A stretch of DNA of 64,000 nucleotides from assembly GCA_903813345.2 (NCBI GenBank), contig CAIIXF020000006.1, positions 38,221,348-38,285,347 of the forward strand, read 5' to 3'. The notes below the pieces were generated by a model, which saw nothing but the letters and a program-made list of their open reading frames with translations, searched no databases and was not told where the DNA came from. This stretch comes from Owenia fusiformis. Its lineage: Eukaryota; Annelida; Polychaeta; Sabellida; Oweniidae. The position numbers and the translations under genes are program-made. Below, piece after piece: positions 23,918 to 36,485 of the stretch; position 1 is the first letter of the stretch, and each line of letters begins with the position of its first letter.

Positions 23918-24081
23918 GTACAGCACAAGAACTGACCAATCAGAAGACTTCATTTTACAGATCATACGATAAAGTAATATATTTCCCTGGAAAATTTTCT
24001 TTGAATAAAGTAGGTCATGTGGATATTTTGGGGTTTTCGATAACGTTATTATTTCACTAGTTATCATTTGTCGTCAAAGAG

Positions 24082-24640
24082 TTTTACACTCACCTCCACA
24101 AGTTTGGCAACCCTAACTCCCCCATTGGACTACGTGTTAAATCCTCTTTATTTTAGAATTTTGAATTTTCAAGGCTGAAAATAATGCAAATTGACATCAT
24201 TTCAAATACATCATTATACATCAGTCTGTCTTATTATTTCACAATTTTCAATAGGTCGAAAACTTTTTACAAAACTGATGATTTTTTGAAAATCGACATT
24301 CGCATAAATCTAATAGGAAATGGAAGGTTTTCCGCAAGTCAATTGCAAGTGACAGAAATTCATCCATGGCCAAGTTCTCAAGAGTAATATTAGATCAGTA
24401 GACAATTGAAGTTGCTAATTGTAGTTCCACATTGTTTATTTTTCAAGACACTTCATAAATTTCCGACTGGAAAAAATTAGTAAAATTTTAGGTATGGAAA
24501 ATAAGTCAAGTTAAATATCCACCTTTATTATAAGTATTTACATTGCAGGTTACGTAACTAAAGATTCAAACATAAAGATGCTTTACTAAATTATACAATC
24601 GAGGAGCTAAGGTTGCCAATCATATGGAGGGATGTGTACA
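24082..24640. mobile_element. Element family M3, complete MITE with ~40 bp inverted ends
   Basis: The left end, TTTTACACTCACCTCCACAA then TTTGGCAACC, returns inverted at the right as GGTTGCCAATCATATGGAGG then GATGTGTACA. About 560 bp, no transposase. An incomplete relative is at 17686. Confidence 0.7.
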
Positions 24641-25149
24641 ATTTCATTAAAGTAATCAACAAAATATGTGATTATTCATATATATTTTTAATCCGTGTGT
24701 ACATAGGGCTACACTATATGAATTTCAAATTTATTTATTTCTAAAATTGAAATTGTTCCTCTTAATCGCATTGCTGTTAATCGTGCTAAACATTGTGAAA
24801 CACAACCAATAGAGCGACTGGGGCTTTGATTGCACCATGTTGGCATCTGCAATTTTTTTGACCTGAAAAAAAAATACAAAAACATGTTTCCCACGTATTT
24901 AACATTGTACTAGGCATTTCATACTATTTTGGATAAATTTGTTTTATAATTGAACTGTATTATTCATGTATTTGTACATATGTTAAAAGTAAAATTGAAT
25001 AAAAAAAATTAACATGATTGTAACGAATATTCGTATTGGCAATGTGTGATGAAATTCGTCATTTACGCCACCCCAGCTTGGATGTTAAATCAGCTCATAG
25101 AAGTGGCGTGAAGAGTGGTGTTGCAGGTTGGATTAAAGGCAATATAACA

Positions 25150-25236
25150 TGGTTTCTAGACATCTCATCCAAAGACAAGTCATCCCTAAGACAAGTCATC
25201 CCAAGACTTCTCATCCCAAGATATCTCATTCCAACA
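25150..25236. repeat. CATCCCAAGACTTCTCATCC subrepeats
   Basis: Four short units based on CATCC(C)AAGACAAGTCAT or close variants. Their reverse complement forms a longer array at 27478-27670. Confidence 0.6.
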
Positions 25237-25239
25237 TGA

Positions 25240-26099
25240 AAACATCAGTTTGCCCAAATTGCATCATACTTGTGTAAACTAAGGACTACAGAGTTCCTTG
25301 TTTAGTTTCTTTATTGTCTTAATATCATAATAAAAACCCTGGAACATACAAAAATAAATAAAAGAGTTACAATTCAGATCTTTGACTTACAAAAATGACA
25401 AGATCGTAATGAAATAAACGTATTTACTGTATACTTTTATGAACTGATTGAGACATATTTTATACGTCTAGCTAAATCTTTGTACATATATGGACATCTG
25501 AGTAAGTCTTTAAATTGTGCATATATGGTAATCTTACATTATACAGCACCAAACATGTCAAACAGATCCTAGCTTAGAAACCTACCCAGGAACTATTCTG
25601 CACTAGTATCTCCTGTAGACCATGGGGTTGATAGAACACCTATATAACATCTGGTCTTGATCAACACTAGAATGAAATGAAGGAGTTCAAAATATGTCTT
25701 ACAAACACTGTTAAATCATGTAATAAATCACAAAATCAACACAAATTGAATATCTTTCCATACAGAAATTACAAAAAATATTAAATCCTAAAAAATCCCA
25801 TCAATGCTAAAAAACATGCAATCTAATCTGTTTTCTTCATAAAGTCAAGTTTGAAATATAATAAATCCAACCATACCTGACTTCATTAAGGGTCTTTCTA
25901 CCTAAACCTAGGTTTATTGATGCAAAAACAAGTGAATTTCTACAAGAAATTCAAAAATCAAATTTGGAAACATGCCTTTTTATCCAAGATGGCCGACCTA
26001 CTCTCTTAACCAATGAGATTGCGTAAGGAGTAATTTACAGCGGGAAGTTTAAACAAATAAAAGTTTCAAACTATTTAGCTCGGTTACACTTGTGTTGTA
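25240..26099. other. Intergenic, no gene supported
   Basis: AT-rich sequence without long ORFs or repeats that I recognise. Confidence 0.35.
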
Positions 26100-26104
26100 C
26101 ATCC

Positions 26105-26195
26105 GGTGGAATTGTTGAACCAACCTTTTGTGATTTGGGATTTGCTAAAGCTGAGGCGTAGGTCGTGGGTTCGAATCCTAGCACCAACCTGTTCT
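26105..26195 (+). repeat. tRNA-like sequence, probable SINE remnant
   Basis: GTGGGTTCGAATCCTAGCAC carries a perfect pol III B box (GGTTCGAATCC). The upstream half does not fold into a convincing D arm or acceptor stem, so this is more likely tRNA-derived repeat than a tRNA gene. Confidence 0.35.
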
Positions 26196-26990
26196 TTTTT
26201 ATTTATGACGTCATATGCATTATCATGTTTATTTGCTGTACACTTACCCAAAAGGGATTTTTAGTACAATACAGCATTGAATATAAATATGCATTGTATC
26301 ATTTATTTGTTGCAAACAAACTTACTCTGACAATAGGCACGTGCTCCATTTGGGCAGCAAAAACCTGCTACACCATCGATGTAAACAATCCCTGTAAACA
26401 ATGTGTATCAATATCAAAACGGCTTCAATAATAGTTTGCACTCTGGATTTACCATGGGCTTTAAATAGAAGGGTATGCTACTATGTGTTATAAACATGAC
26501 TGAGTTTACGATATTATGTAAATGAGAATTTTTTTAGATAAATGTATATGTTTTAACATTTTCTTGAAGAAAGGTCAATTTTAAATTTTGAAAAGGCCAG
26601 TGTCAAGCTTATGGTTGGAACAAAATGGGATCTTCATGAAATACAAGTCACATATGGATATATTTAATATTGGCACCATGGGTTTCACAGCTTTGACTTT
26701 ATTTTGAAGGGGGCAGATACACAAATGATATTTGATCATTGAGACAATAAAATCAAAGAATGTTATGAAATGTGAATGTATCGATCTCCATGGTAAGATT
26801 GTCTATGTGACATTGATATGTGTTAACATCCTCTTTCCATTAATCTAACTTTTCTTGTAAATGGATATCAACATGGCATAACTCATCTTAATATCCATAT
26901 CAAAACATAGATATGGATAGCATGGATATCAGTGTCACATAGATGATGTTTACATGTAAATGGAGATCAACATGACAGGATGATTTGTCT

Positions 26991-27484
26991 AACACCCCAG
27001 TCACATTTGTCGCACGGCGGCCGTAAGTCGACTACAGATCAATTAAATCGGTGAATTTCTGCGGCGAGCGTAGGAAAACTACGGGCGCCTTGCGGTCTCC
27101 GTACGGCGTATGCAGATTTTTACAGGCCGCAGGGAAGGCGTAGAAATTATAACTCGGAGTTATAATATTTGTTCATTTCTGAGGTCCCCGTAGAAATCAA
27201 CTGGCTCAACAAAATTGAATCATTATTTGTCAATGTTTCACGATCACTTTTCATTTGATATTACATCCTAGCACTATGAATAACATTTATAAATTGTCCT
27301 GATGTAAATAAAATGAAAAAAGTATTATTTATCAACAGAAATTTAAAATTCACCGTGTGTATGCCTTGGGAAATGTCACTGCAAAAGTATGAGAGTGCAG
27401 AAATTCTACGGCGAGCGTAGAAAAGCTACTGGCCGCAGAAATGATAGACCGCACGGTGGCCATGGGAAATGTGACTGGGGTGTT
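26991..27484. mobile_element. GC-rich MITE with AACACCCCAGTCACATTT ends
   Basis: AACACCCCAGTCACATTT at 26991 returns inverted at 27467-27484. The ~490 bp element has CpG-rich subterminal motifs: GCGGCGAGCGTAGGAAAACT near 27060 and ACGGCGAGCGTAGAAAAGCT near 27410, both in the same orientation. It contrasts sharply in base composition with its AT-rich surroundings. Confidence 0.7.
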
Positions 27485-27672
27485 TGGGATGAGAATTCTT
27501 GGGGCGAGTTGTCTCCGGGAAGAGATGACTTTTAATGTTTTGTCTAAGGAGTGAGATGTCTTGGAAATATTTCTATGGGGTGAATTTTCTTTGGGATGAG
27601 ATGTCTTAGAATGATCTTAAGGATGAGAAATCTTGAGATGAGTTGTCTCAAGGAAGGGATGTCTTTTAATGA
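27478..27672. repeat. GGGATGAGATGTCTTGG subrepeats
   Basis: Seven or more diverged units of the form GGGATGAGATGTCTT, the reverse complement of the motif at 25150-25236. Confidence 0.6.
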
Positions 27673-27769
27673 TTAATGTCGTACATCCGAGGATCTGCCA
27701 TCCTTCATCGGGTACCCTGAAACTCCCTGGTACTCTTCATTAAGTTAAAGGACATGAAATGACACATTT

Positions 27770-28295
27770 GAAAAGGTCTGTCAGACTGACACGCATGAAA
27801 AGGTCTGACAAGTATGAAAAGGTCTGTCACACAAGAAACGATCTGACACGCATAAGAAAAGGTCTGAGACATATGAAAAGGTCTGACAAACATGAAAAGT
27901 TCTGACACGCATAAAAAGGTCTGTTACATATGAAAAGGTCTCACACTTATGAAAAGATCTGACACGTATGAAAAGGTATGAAAAGGTCTGACACATATGA
28001 AAATGTTTGACACGTCTGAAAAGGCCTTAAAAATATGAAAAGGTCTGGCACGTATAAAAAGGCCTGACACGTATGAAAAGGTCTGACACGTATGAAAAGG
28101 TCCAACACGTATGCAAATGTCTGACACATATGGAAAGGTCTGACACACATTAGAAGGTTTGACACACATGAAAAGTTCTGACACGCATAAAAAGGTCTGT
28201 TACATATGAAAGGGTTTTACACATAGGGAAAGGTCTGACACACATTAGAAGGTCTGACATATATGAAAAGGTCTGACACGTATGAAAAAGACAAG
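27770..28295. repeat. Minisatellite, ~19 bp unit, about 27 copies
   Basis: Variants of GACACGTATGAAAAGGTCT. Minus-strand ORFs reading VRPFHTCQTFSYVSDLF are repeat products. Confidence 0.95.
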
Positions 28296-28384
28296 GTCAT
28301 GACGGGTGTATTTCTTTATTTTGGCATAGTCCTGACTTTATTTGTCCATATGCGCTTCATACGATTCTTTTTAACATGGAGCTG

Positions 28385-28790
28385 CATGTATAGAGGATGC
28401 TTTTCGGGAGAGAAAGGTGAATAAATGACTATGTTACTACTAATTCACGCTACACATACGAAAGGGAAAAGATAAGTCTGGATTATAAGACTAAAACTTT
28501 GCCTCGATTGTAATAATTGATTACATTCCAGTATTGCTAATACATGGATTAACTTTTTTTAATGTTATCAAACCCCCGTAATAAGTATAAACAGATAAAT
28601 CAAATGTATAATGCAATAAAATGATCTATCTAACATCAAATTATCTGCATGCATACAGGTGGTTTTCGGGCGAGAGAGGAGATTAAGTTACTTGGTTATT
28701 ACTGGATTTTTTTTAATGTTATCAAACCCACATAAGTATAAATTGAATTTATAATGCAATAGCATGATCTATTTGACGAGGTGTCAAGTG
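28385..28790. repeat. Diverged direct duplication
   Basis: A stretch holding TTTTCGGGAGAGAAAGG, AATGTTATCAAACCC and TATAATGCAATA (28385-28640) is followed by a shortened second copy (28655-28790). Confidence 0.65.
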
Positions 28791-29960
28791 CCAAACTGAA
28801 TGTAACAAATTAATCTCATCCTTACATCGGAAAAAATATTTTTTCACCTGATCATGTTTACCATACTCTAAAATGCACCATTACTTTTAACCTCTGAATG
28901 GTACGATATAATGACTTTATATTATTTACATATGCATTATTAAGGTTAACTTGGAAGGTGTTAATGAGATCTAAATAACGTATTGGATCTTCTTCATTGA
29001 TTCATTTACCATTTATTAAGCAGTGAAAAAAGTAATTTGCTCCATGGGTGACAATTTATTTCAAGTTTCCTGGTGAATGTCGAGTCCCGCATCATACGAA
29101 TGTAATTTTAGGCGATCTGTTTACATGGGGTGTGTTCGCGCCTTTTTAGTGTATTTGTAACTTCGTATTGGATCATAAAAGACTTTCAACGAATCCCATG
29201 CAGAAGCACGATTGACATTGTCATTGCATGTACTGGTTCATTTTCTCTGCGAATAAGCAGATTTTTAGTCAAAAAAAAATTGTGTGAAAATCTTTAAATT
29301 TCTTGTAAAAACGACCTGCTCTACCACATTAATCTAATGAGTCGATGACATCCCTTAATATGGAAAATAAAACGCAACTTATTTGAGTTAGAATTTAAAA
29401 AATATGCGAATATTTTATGTCATCTTACAAGCAATGTTGTATATATCCTGTGAAAATTTTAAGTTGAAATCTCAAACAAAACAAAAAAATGAGAGCACTC
29501 TGTGAGAAACTTTCTGATCGGGCCTCGTAGTCAAACTATTATTTACGTTTCTACAACACCAAAACCGACTAACTATTATTATCCGACGTATCTATGATCA
29601 ATTTAACATTTATATCATTTTTGACTTCCGGTATGCAGTGTTTGATGGTTTGATGAATACAACTTTTATTGGACTATAAACTTGAAATATAGAGTATTTT
29701 AACCTTCTATATCGTTTACAACTGTATGTTATGCATGGAAATTATGGATGTCAACTCAGAAAATCTGAATACACATTCATCGACATCGTGAGATATCACA
29801 GCCTTCTCTTGTGCATAGCAGAGATGGTATGAGTATCAGAATGATTCATCGATTGTCATGCACAAATTAATTGCTGATTTTTAATTGGAATGTAATCTGT
29901 AAGACTATATGAACTAAGAATTTTAGTTCTTTACAAAGAAGATATGGTAATTTTTGTGAA
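28791..29960. other. Intergenic, no gene supported
   Basis: No ORF or splice pair I can support; no clear repeat. Confidence 0.35.
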
Positions 29961-29962
29961 GC

Positions 29963-30305
29963 CTCATTGAACCATACAGTAGTCAACCTAGCCATTACGC
30001 AGCCTAAACTATTCATTACGTCATCTACCTGTGGTTTTGTTCCAACTCATTGAACTATACAGTAGTAAAACTAGCCATTACGCAGCCTTAAACTAATCAT
30101 TACGTCATCTAGCTGTGGTATAATTCCAACTCATTGAACCATACAGTTGTCAACGTAGCTATTACGCAGCCTTAAAATATTCATTACGTCATCTACAGGT
30201 ACCTGTGGTATAATTCCAACTCATTGAACCATACAGTAGTCAACCTAGCCATTACGCAGCCTTAAACTTTTCATTACGTCATCTATCTGTGGTATAATTC
30301 GAAAT
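29963..30305. repeat. Tandem repeat, ~86 bp unit, four copies
   Basis: CATTGAACCATACAGTAGTC, AGCCATTACGCAGCCTTAAA and CATTACGTCATCTA recur at about 29965, 30050, 30133 and 30222. Confidence 0.85.
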
Positions 30306-30839
30306 GTTAAGCCATATGTGGGTAATTTTATGATAACATACGCAATTACTGATGTGCTATTATAGAATCTGCGATGTCAGTGCTGATATCAGAATCATTA
30401 AGCTTACAAAACATCATTAACCTTGATAACAATGCAACAATTGAACACAAGGTTATTAAGTATTGCCTACTTTCTTGAATATTTAGACAAAAAAAGGAGG
30501 TCTTGAATTTGATGGCTTACGCGAACTTCCACTTCTCAACTAATCATTGATAAATAACCATGGTTACGCTGATATTTTTTCAAGTATGTAGTATTGTACT
30601 CAATGTGTTTGTTACTTGCTACCCGTAGCGTGTTATATGATATTCCTTACTTATCGTATGAAATATATAATTTTTTTACTAAATATATTCGATTTGTCAT
30701 ATACATGTAGACTCCGAAGCTCTAGTCGGGGGGGGGGGCTGAAAACGCCCACATGGATTTCAATAAGATTTTCGCGGGATATGCAGACATCAAAGGATAG
30801 GTATCGATATGGTGAACTGAATTCAACCAATTCTTGAGA
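30306..30839. other. Intergenic, no gene supported
   Basis: Contains a pure run of G near 30729-30738; a short ORF at 30616-30837 has no support. Confidence 0.35.
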
Positions 30840-31370
30840 TTGAAATGTCTTTCCGAACCTTGTTGGAACAAAATAGCATATTCAACATTTTCTTAGATCT
30901 CTCAATATTATAGTTATACAAAGGACATTTTGGTTGGTTTTACAAAGTATGCAAAAACGTAGTAAGACAAAAAGCCCCAAAATAGATGAAAATTAAGATA
31001 AACCTTTTATTTCATTAATTAGATACTTTTTTAAAATCAACCAAACGTTCCTTTGTACAATTACAATATTGAGAGACCTAAACACGTTGTGTTTATGTCG
31101 TTTTGTCCGAATGAGGTTCGGATAGATGTTTCATTTCATTCCGAACATATGACACCAAGAACGAAAGAAGTGTTTGATGTGTTTTCTAAAACAATATAGA
31201 GAAAAGTATATATATATTTCAAATTATAATGTTACCATCCAAAAGATGACCATTAGATTGACGATGTGTAAAATTTTCAGAATGTTTTGATGACTGGTTT
31301 AAGAGTAACACGTGTTCAAAAAGTTCACCATATCGATACCACTCATTTGCAAATGTTCTAGAAATTGGAC
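30840..31370 (+). repeat. Dispersed repeat R1, copy 2, with an inverted partial copy at its start
   Basis: 30980-31370 matches 1780-2180. The preceding 30840-30945 is an inverted copy of part of the same unit: CTCTCAATATTATAGTTATA against its complement around 31055-31075. The locus can therefore fold back. Confidence 0.65.
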
Positions 31371-32026
31371 AGAGACATTTTAAAGGATTTTTGAATGATA
31401 AAGGTAAACAGACACTAGCGGTCTGTTTAAAGAGCTACATCTCATATTTCAGGCTGATATTCGATACAATAATTTTACAATGATAATACTTTTGTTTGTT
31501 TTTTGACAAACCCTGTACATATATAGACATAGCATTCAAAAACGAAAAGCTCTGCAAAAACACTTGAAATCCAGATTGTCTCTCTATAATTGAACATTTC
31601 TGCAATAAAAATAAGTCCTTGTTATTTCAAATATAACATTTGGTAAAGCATTGTGGCCATTTTGAATTTAGTGACCTTATTGAAAAAAAACCTCCCATTG
31701 AGCTTACATATTTTCATTCTGTGGGATAATAAATATGGATTTGAATTTCCCCGAAAATTAAAAATCAATTTTTTGATTCTGCATACATTATGACACAATT
31801 CAATTTCAATGACTATTAAGATTATCATTATTGTCAGTATTGTAACTTTACCTTAGTTTTCGTGTGCGGGCGAATGTTTCATTCGTCTTTGCATTTCAAG
31901 TATATAAGTACATGTACACTTCTAACATATTTTTAGACAAGATATCTAAGCAATTTGTTCGGTACCATTAATGCGTTGTCCTATCCGGGCAGATAAGAAT
32001 TGACCAATTATTAGGATTAATATCAG
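31371..32026. other. Intergenic, no gene supported
   Basis: A stretch near 31690-31800 (GGGATAATAAATATGGATTTG and CCGAAAATTAAAAATCAATT) resembles 20638-20720 upstream of the sulfotransferase, so a short dispersed repeat is present in both. Nothing else is recognised. Confidence 0.35.
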
Positions 32027-33033
32027 GCTTCCTAGAATCCCACCGACACGAACATCAGTTCTGACCTCGCGAACTATGTTCCTTGCACTCGAACCACGAT
32101 TCTCACATCGCGAACGTCGAAGGGTGAAGGTTCCAATTTAAAATCCCATTTAGAACTATTATAACGCTGATAATCTCAAGATTTGTTCATGGGCACAGCT
32201 CCAGCTCAGCGTTCCAATGATACGGTGACCGCAATGGTTTTGAGATAAATGAATCTGGAGAAATCTACCACCGCAAAGCTACCTGTTTCAGAAAATTATT
32301 TTGCTCTACATACATCTACACCTACATCTATCATTTTACTAATTAAAGCTCTTTATAGAGCAACACAATTAGTTACTGACACTGTACTCTCGAAAATTAC
32401 TCCGCCATCTCTGAAAATTCTGTTTCTAACTTTGAAGGTGTTTCCTGAAAAATTAATACTTACCCTATCGGCAACAATAGACCTCGATTCATTTATCAAC
32501 ATTAAATAGCGCTGCGACGTGCCAGAAAAGGAGAAAAAACTTTTTTTTATACAGGAAACCAAATAACCAACCTCTAGTATCCCTACTCCGAACTATAATC
32601 TAATAGCGACACGGTTGAACGATTTGGTGCCACAAAGTTTTTCTTAGATATTATAATGTTTTCAGATTTTTGTGCAGTTGAAGCCCAATCAACCTAATTG
32701 CTTTTACAGTTAACCCCGGGGTCGTTTATTTTAGGGCCATGCAATTTCATACTTTATTGACCATTTTTGCAAAAGAAATACTGTTACTTGCATTGGCTCA
32801 ACAATTAGTTATGCGTAGTAATGCGAATAACATGTAACGGACGTTTTTTTCGACCAGGTGTGTGGTTCGCGAGCACGGGTCTCTGTTCACGAGTGTAGAA
32901 ATATGTTCGGGAGCGATAAAGTGGTGATCCGCGACTAAAGATTTCACTTTCGCGATGTGAGAATTGTGGTGTGAGTGCAAGGAACGTAGTTCGCGAGGTC
33001 AGAACTGATGTTCGCGTTGGTGGAGGTTCAGGA
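32027..33033. mobile_element. ~1 kb TIR element with ~100 bp inverted ends
   Basis: 32029-32125 (GAACATCAGTTCTGACCTCG, CGAACTATGTTCCTTGCACTC, TTCTCACATCGCGAA) returns inverted at 32935-33030 with scattered mismatches. The interior has no transposase. The ends are more CpG-rich than the AT-rich middle. ORFs at 32249 and 32353 lie inside it and are not counted as genes. Confidence 0.75.
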
Positions 33034-33039
33034 GGCCTG

Positions 33040-33125
33040 AGTAATCAATCATGAAGTGTAGAGGTGTAGATGCTAAATCAGCTAAACATTTTGTGTCCGT
33101 CAAAATTCATTTGCGTCCTACGATA
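33040..33125 (+). repeat. Dispersed repeat also at 47040
   Basis: TGCTAAATCAGCTAAAC and CATTTGCGTCCTACG are shared with 47060-47125 in the same orientation. Confidence 0.5.
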
Positions 33126-33252
33126 AGTGCACTGGTGATCCGCTCGATTACGCTGGTTTCGGTAACAAAATGTCGGAACGTCGAAGGTACGATTTTTCTT
33201 TTTTCCTTATTTCACGCGTTGTAGGCAGAATCCCCATTACATTTTTCTCACA

Positions 33253-33490
33253 AACGTATATCAGTATCATATGTTTTGGAAAATGTACATGCTTTCGAAA
33301 AAATAGCTCAGAAGACAACAGAATCATCGATTTAACTCCTCACTTAAGTTACAGAAACGTTTCTTCATTGATTTTTGAAATACCGTTTCTGTAACGTACG
33401 TGAGGAATTAAATCGACGATACTGTTGTCTTCTGAACTATTTGTTCGCAAATGTGTACATTTTCTTAAACATATGTTACTGATATGTGAA
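33253..33490. repeat. Foldback, ~110 bp arms
   Basis: Left arm with CAGAAGACAACAGAATCATC and GTTACAGAAACG; right arm is its complement around a loop of about 20 bp near 33370. Arm identity is about 85-90% by eye. Confidence 0.8.
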
Positions 33491-34305
33491 ATAAATGGTG
33501 ACTGAAGTGAGTTTACAAAAAATTGCTCGCATAGTTTTATCTTTAGAAAGTTAGCGGGCGCGGGCCTTTCAAAACTTATATTGGCCCGCTGTCTTTAGAA
33601 CAGTTTACACCGTACATCATCATATGTATAATAACACACTGTAATATAGAGTAGCAAACAATAATCTGAACAATGCATTGATTTCCCAATACTATAACGT
33701 TTCGATATCAAGTTAGTAAATGAATAATTGTAACTCCTTGAGAGTATGAAACTTTGTTTTAACTTTGGAAAATATTGATCATTTCTATTACTGTGAAAAG
33801 TTGAAATTTTAACAAAAATGCAATCCATCTGTAGTGACACTTTTTGGATTTGACAGTAGTTTTACATTCAATCTAGATCTTATGTTGCCTGGCGTGAAAC
33901 AATTTGGTAACAATGTTCTAGCTATGTCTTGAAGACTAGTACTGCTAGGGGAGTTTGAATATTATATAATATCACCACAATACTCGCAATGTCCTCTTCC
34001 AATGAAATACTCCAAAGATGAACCTTATAGAAATATTATTCCTTAATTGTTCCACGCCAGGAAACGGAAAATCGCGTTAGAGTTATGGGTTTCAGCCCTC
34101 CTTGATTATTTGTTCAACTGGAATTATTGACATTAAAAACAGTCTATCAAGTGATTCAAATGTTGTCAATTGGAAAATGATGTCGTCAAAAGCTGTTAAT
34201 ACCATACAATAGCTGAACGTCAGCCAGCATTTATCTTTTCATCTTAATGTACTTAATACATCATAGTCCATCAGTTTGAGGAGGCATTCTCATACTGAAG
34301 CACCC
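33491..34305. promoter_or_regulatory. Upstream region of the secreted Cys-rich gene
   Basis: Unique, no other gene seen. It should contain the promoter of the gene whose ATG is at 34306; no core promoter element can be called with confidence. Confidence 0.3.
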
Positions 34306-36144
34306 ATGGCTTATTCGCTTATGATGGAAGTTCCAAGAATCACGCTCATTGTTGCTGTTCTTTGGACGTCACCGTTGACAGTTTCAAGTCAAACGTGGAC
34401 GATCGGTGAGTTTATAGAATGCATAATAAAATACAGATCAGCTACGATGGCTCATTTTATTTTGTTAAATGAAAATTTCTGAAAATTGTAATAGCAAAAT
34501 CGAAAATCAGGGGTATAAGGTGTTCACTTGATGTTGGAGGTTCGGCCATATTAAAACGGCTATATAAATGAAACGCTGGGGAGAAATAATTGCTGAAATT
34601 CATGGATATGCGGAGTGCAGAACATGATGCTTGTTTTCATGTTTTATATTCATTTAGGTCCAGGGGTGACATGTCAACCAACGTGTCAATCTATTATCCC
34701 TACTTATCAGTGCCGTCAGATCTTAACTCCCATCACACAGGACGGTGTGTGTCTTCCGGTCGAGGATTCACGAGGTTGTTGCGCTGGCTGCGTTACAGGT
34801 AAGTTTATGGGCCATCCATGTCATTAGCAAACATATCAGTAGTCTTGGGTAGATCTACGAAATTATCATTTGTCAAAAATATAATCAACACCCCACAAAT
34901 AGTAAACCTAAGATATACGTATTATTTTATCTTTAAGATACTTCTTTAAAGTCCGTACTTCTTTGAGATCCGTACCATTTAGTGTACCTATAAGAACTTA
35001 GAAAATTGTTGAAAAGGATAAAATCAACAAGCAATTTAAAGTATATTTTCAACAAATCACAAAAACAATATAAAAATGAGGTAAAGGGGTGTTTTCAACG
35101 GTGATTTTTTGCACATGTCATGTTGACTCTTACGAATATTTTTCACATATTTTCACAAACCCTTGATTGAAATCTTGAGTTTTATGGATAGGCTGGGTTT
35201 TAACTGCCCGCTGTGCAATTTATTATACATTATATTTAATACGTTTTCCCCCTAATAAGGTATCACATAAAAGAACAATAAGATCCCTCATCGGTGCGAC
35301 TTACATGTATATGCTCACACGTTTTCAACAAAAAAAGCTCAAATTGTTGAATGGTCAGCATACTTATAATGGTCATGAGCGAAGACTCATGATTTGCATA
35401 GCCAAACTAAATGTACTGAATGACCTTAGTTTTAATCCCAAATGACCTAATTTCATTTTGGATGTGTTGCATAATTGATAAACGTAACTTTTTCGATGTT
35501 ATTTTCAATAAATCCTTTTGGGGCACCTTCAGGTACTTTTGGCAACGGATCCTTTTATTACTACGAACTCCAAAGACATACGTACATTGTGTATGCCATG
35601 TTTCTCCAATAGGGTGAATAGATGTTTCTTTCAAATTAAACATATGGTATCATTAGTTGGAACTCTTCGAACCTCCGTCTGTATGTTTTAATGTTTAATT
35701 CATTTTAGATAACACACAACAATACTTTAAATTTTAGCACACTTTTAGCAAGTGCATATTGGAACTGTTTATATGTGTATTTCTCACACACAGGTTCGAT
35801 TGACGCATCATCCAGTGTCACCACTAGACATGCGTCTGCAATTGATACTATACGCGGAACTATGGTATTTGATACTACCGAACAAGCCCTTATCGATCGT
35901 ATACTTAGTACCATAGGGAATATCTGGAACGTTGCAAACATGGACAATATACTAAATCTTGTTCCGGATATTTGTGCTTGGGGCCAAGATTTTGTGACAT
36001 TATTCGGGGATGTTAAGGCCGACGTAGAACGTGTCTTACGTTCAGTTGATGATCGAGGTGGGGTACTTGGACAACAAGAAAGAGAGGCATTACAGTATCT
36101 AATAGATTTGATCGATTGGTTTACACAATGCCTCCTTCCAAGAA
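34306..36144 (+). CDS. Secreted Cys-rich protein gene, first three exons
   Basis: The exons are 34306-34405, 34658-34798 and 35794-36144, each followed by a good donor (GATCG/GTGAG, ACAG/GTAAG, AGAA/GTAAG) and preceded by TTCATTTAG and CACACACAG acceptors. All ends are phase 1. Exon 1 encodes a signal peptide (MAYSLMMEVPRITLIVAVLW, then TSPLTVSSQ). Exon 2 carries TCQPTC, YQCRQI and GVCLPVEDSRGCCAGC, a Cys spacing like the end of a von Willebrand C domain. Exon 3 is a 117-residue, mostly helical segment (DTTEQALIDRILSTIGNIWN, GQQEREALQYLIDLIDWF) with two cysteines and no recognised fold. Since exon 3 ends in a donor, the gene continues. The next compatible acceptor I can defend is at 58898. 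An upstream in-frame ATG is absent; Met6 and Met7 are alternative starts. The product is expected to be extracellular. Confidence 0.7.
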
Positions 36145-36485
36145 GTAAGTTACTGTTTAACCATATCGTCCGACTTTCCTCCATAATTCAAAACCAATGC
36201 TACAAAGTTCACTCTCCATTATGATTTCCTCATGACGAAAAGTAATTCACCTGATTTTCAAAATGGATATATGTAGTGCTTCTTTTATTGCATTTCTGTA
36301 TACCAATATCTTGTTGACCTAGCTATATTCAGTACTGTATTCATGCATTGGCCACTTATTAAAGTAACACACAGGTGATATATCTATGATCTAACACCTC
36401 AAAAGTAATAGATATGACTATATATGTTGTATAAAAATAGATAAAAAATATTGTGGCCGAGAGATAAATAAAAAGAGAAAAATCT

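Noticed and set aside
27705-28184. Minus-strand frames reading VRPFHTCQTFSYVSDLF
   Set aside because: Products of the ~19 bp minisatellite; the unit shifts frame and no splice or start evidence exists.
32249-32562. Opposed ORFs inside the 1 kb TIR element
   Set aside because: No transposase motif (no DDE/DDD pattern, no DNA-binding domain); chance frames in non-coding element DNA.
35407-35643. Overlapping ORFs on both strands in intron 2 of the Cys-rich gene
   Set aside because: Neither has domain, splice or start support; they lie between well-defined exons.
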